Shown here piece after piece: positions 28,911 through 30,663 of a stretch of DNA of 30,663 nt. The number at the start of each line of letters is the position of its first letter. The first letter of the stretch is position 1. The stretch is from a virus, in IMG/VR virus record IMGVR_UViG_3300046167_000185, positions 1-30,663 of that record; one strand, 5' to 3'. Below the pieces are notes generated by a model. It did no database searches. It was not told the DNA's origin and saw only the letters and a list, made by a program, of their open reading frames with translations. A program made the position numbers and the translations under genes.

Positions 28911-30493
28911 TCAACCGCCTGCAACTGGGGCTGTTGTGGGGGCATCTGGGCCTGTTGTTGAGCCATTTCCTGCTGCGCTCCGGCTTCAATAGCCTGTTGC
29001 TTCTCCGTATCGCTACGAACTAACTGGGATGACATGCCGGTCTTCTCAGCAACGTAGCTGCCGAAGTCCTCAATCTTGAATGACGTAGCAATCAGGTCAG
29101 GCCCAGCGTTAGCAGCGACGAACTGCACCGCTTGTTGTAGCGATAACAAGTCCTCACCATCCTGAGCACGGGCGAGGGGGGATGTGAACTTTACTTCCAC
29201 GTCCTTGCCGTCCAACTCAATCGGCATAATCAGACCGCGACGGGTCAGGATCGACACCACCCTCTTGAGGATAGGTATCAACACCTCTGTCTGTAGCCGT
29301 CCGAATGCAGAACCGATGCGCTTCGCTAGTTCTCGACTCTCGATAGCGATCTCGGTGGCAGTACGGACAGGCCCAGCAGGGTCGCGCAGGTCGTTGAACA
29401 GCGCCAGTTTGATAGCATTCTGTAGCTCGGTGATCTCAAACTGTGCGAGTCCAAGGTTCGTTCCTGTGTCCAGACGCATGATCGACGGGTTGCTGGTGTT
29501 GTTCGATCCAACAGGGATGACAACGCCCGGCGCTATGGTCAGGTTGTACGGGTTGGTCACACCGTCATCGGTGGCTGTGTACATACCGGCCAAGTCGATA
29601 GCCGCCTTCTGCAAGACAAACTCTTTGGCCTTGTTCAGACTGCGTACATCGGGCAGACACTGCATTGCAGGCCCGCGACCACGCACTTCACCGGCTACCT
29701 TTGTGTAGCGACCAGTGACCCAAGGCGATGTCTCACCGAAGTCCTCGATCCATGAGAACCTATCTTCGTCGTTCACCCACAGACAGCCGTAGTACCGTTT
29801 CGCTTTCGGCTCGAATACCACACCCTCACACACTTTAAGGTCAGCATCGGGGGAGTTCTCGATGATTGCGCGTACAGTCTGCGACACTTCAACGCCACGC
29901 CACATTCGCTCAAGCAAACGAGCCTTCACACTGAACCTGCGCCAGTGCGTCTCAATGTTACCAAACGGCCCTTCCTCAAACGCGATACCCTTTTGAGGTA
30001 TGCAGTGGAAGACAACGGGGTTCATATCGTCATCGGTCTCGTCAATGCGGAGCGTTGCTGTACCGATCAGCAGATCCAGCGCAGCCTCATAGAACTGAGT
30101 GCCAAAGTTACTGCGATTGATGTAGTCAAAGACTATAGCGCCCTGCTTGTCGAGGTTCTCGCGCACCTGTTGCTCAGTGACACCCACGTCACCTTGCTCG
30201 AGTAGCTCCAAGACCTCGTTGCTGGGTTGGAATGCAGCCCATCTCGCTTGGATCGGTGCGATGTTTTCTTGCAACTTGCTAGCAGCCTGTTGAATGGCGG
30301 TGAGGGAGGTTGAATCGAATATGCGATCCATCTTCTTCTGACCCGTGTTCTGCGTCTCGAACAGGTTGCGCTGAGGTAGGAAGTATTCGTACACGTCGGA
30401 CATCTGGTCGTGCCACATGCCCTCGGTGTCAAACGCCCGCTTCTCTCTGCGCTTCATGTCCTTAACGGAGCCAAGGTACTTGGGCGACTTCAT
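28907..30493 (-). CDS. portal protein (head-to-tail connecting type)
   Basis: 528 aa. The opening KDMKRREKRAFDTEGMWHDQM, YFLPQRNLFETQNTGQKK and DRIFDSTSLTAIQQAASKLQ matches the podovirus head-tail connector family (T7 gp8-like). The body shows GTATLRIDETDDD, VRGRGPAMQCLPDVRSLNKAKEF and TATEIAIESRELAKRIGSAFGRLQTEVLIPIL, all usual blocks of that family. The C-terminus is Gln/Ala/Pro-rich (QQEMAQQQAQMPPQQPQLQ) and probably disordered. It forms the dodecameric ring through which DNA passes. The start overlaps the pre-portal gene by 4 nt (ATGA). Confidence 0.93.
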   Translation of the reverse strand: MKSPKYLGSVKDMKRREKRAFDTEGMWHDQMSDVYEYFLPQRNLFETQNTGQKKMDRIFDSTSLTAIQQAASKLQENIAPIQARWAAFQPSNEVLELLEQGDVGVTEQQVRENLDKQGAIVFDYINRSNFGTQFYEAALDLLIGTATLRIDETDDDMNPVVFHCIPQKGIAFEEGPFGNIETHWRRFSVKARLLERMWRGVEVSQTVRAIIENSPDADLKVCEGVVFEPKAKRYYGCLWVNDEDRFSWIEDFGETSPWVTGRYTKVAGEVRGRGPAMQCLPDVRSLNKAKEFVLQKAAIDLAGMYTATDDGVTNPYNLTIAPGVVIPVGSNNTSNPSIMRLDTGTNLGLAQFEITELQNAIKLALFNDLRDPAGPVRTATEIAIESRELAKRIGSAFGRLQTEVLIPILKRVVSILTRRGLIMPIELDGKDVEVKFTSPLARAQDGEDLLSLQQAVQFVAANAGPDLIATSFKIEDFGSYVAEKTGMSSQLVRSDTEKQQAIEAGAQQEMAQQQAQMPPQQPQLQAVE

Positions 30494-30663
30494 GCGATGC
30501 CCCGCACGTTGATGCCGCTCAGGATGCTTGCGCGTTGTGCTGCAGATGGCATTGATGCCTTGCTCGCCTTGCCTCTACCCATGCCCGAAGCCGCAGCCTT
30601 ACGACTTGCCGGTGCCCCTGCCAACAGTGAACGTGTGCCTAGTTGCCCACGTCGTTGTGCCCG
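30490..30663 (-). CDS. C-terminal part of the gene that starts at 93 (wraps around the window ends)
   Basis: The frame enters at the right edge and runs 57 codons (RAQRRGQLGTRSLLAGAPAS...ILSGINVRGIA) to TGA at 30490, which overlaps the portal ATG as ATGA. Joined with bases 1-93 the gene is 88 codons plus stop, with no break at the join. The protein part here is Arg/Ala/Gly/Ser-rich (SGMGRGKASKASMP), with a GTRSLLAGA segment that I recall in small podovirus proteins beside the portal gene. Confidence 0.8.
   Translation of the reverse strand, partial: RAQRRGQLGTRSLLAGAPASRKAAASGMGRGKASKASMPSAAQRASILSGINVRGIA

Noticed and set aside
1-30663. Terminal direct repeats as in T7
   Set aside because: The two window ends share no visible repeat, and the gene join is exact without one.

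Overview
The window reads as the complete genome, about 30.7 kb, of a small tailed phage with a short-tail (podovirus) virion. The evidence is a head-to-tail-connecting type portal, tail tubular A and B-like proteins, three large internal/ejection proteins, a T7-fibre-like protein and a pectate-lyase-fold tailspike. The two ends of the sequence fall inside one gene. Joined end to end they give a single uninterrupted 88-codon reading frame that ends in ATGA at the portal start, so the molecule was probably assembled as a circle (circularly permuted or terminally redundant in the virion). No integrase, DNA polymerase, RNA polymerase, tRNA or CRISPR was found. A fibre-module protein of a kind I recall from marine phages (10898-11263) and near-even base composition suggest an aquatic bacterial host, but the host cannot be named from this sequence.

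Layout. (1) Late operon, minus strand. It starts near 2370 and runs leftward through a 59-aa protein, small and large terminase, and two small ORFs, then across the window ends. It continues from 30663 through portal, Bbp19-like protein, scaffold, major capsid, decoration-like protein, tail tubular A and B, three internal proteins, fibre and spike module, and lysis cassette (3-TM holin, M15 peptidase endolysin and small membrane proteins), ending at 8834. (2) A short rightward operon (2440-3085): two small proteins and a mini-lipoprotein. (3) A leftward operon (5284-3063): a 107-aa protein, NinG-like, a small ORF, a metallophosphoesterase and two small ORFs. (4) A leftward solitary YdaS/Cro-type regulator (5654-5866). 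(5) A rightward early operon (5976-8837): acidic protein, Rad52-type annealing protein, winged-helix membrane protein, SSB-like protein, possible helicase loader, zinc ribbon and HTH protein.

Replication probably depends on the host replisome, helped by the phage annealing protein, the SSB-like protein and a candidate helicase loader. The two rightward operons carry near-identical promoter-plus-leader cassettes, which suggests they are co-regulated, possibly by the YdaS-like protein. The late genes are packed with 1, 4, 8 or 14-nt overlaps, implying translational coupling. Expression is probably adjusted inside the operon by a promoter/hairpin region before the capsid gene and a strong terminator after the decoration-like gene.

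Most notable points: two genes that look broken by single-base shifts (the tail tubular B C-terminus at about 23306 and the large ejection protein at about 17870); an ADP-ribosyltransferase-like domain in the ejection protein; a strongly structured 120-nt intergenic element at 7801-7921; a membrane-anchored winged-helix protein in the recombination cluster; and duplicated fibre and decoration domains.
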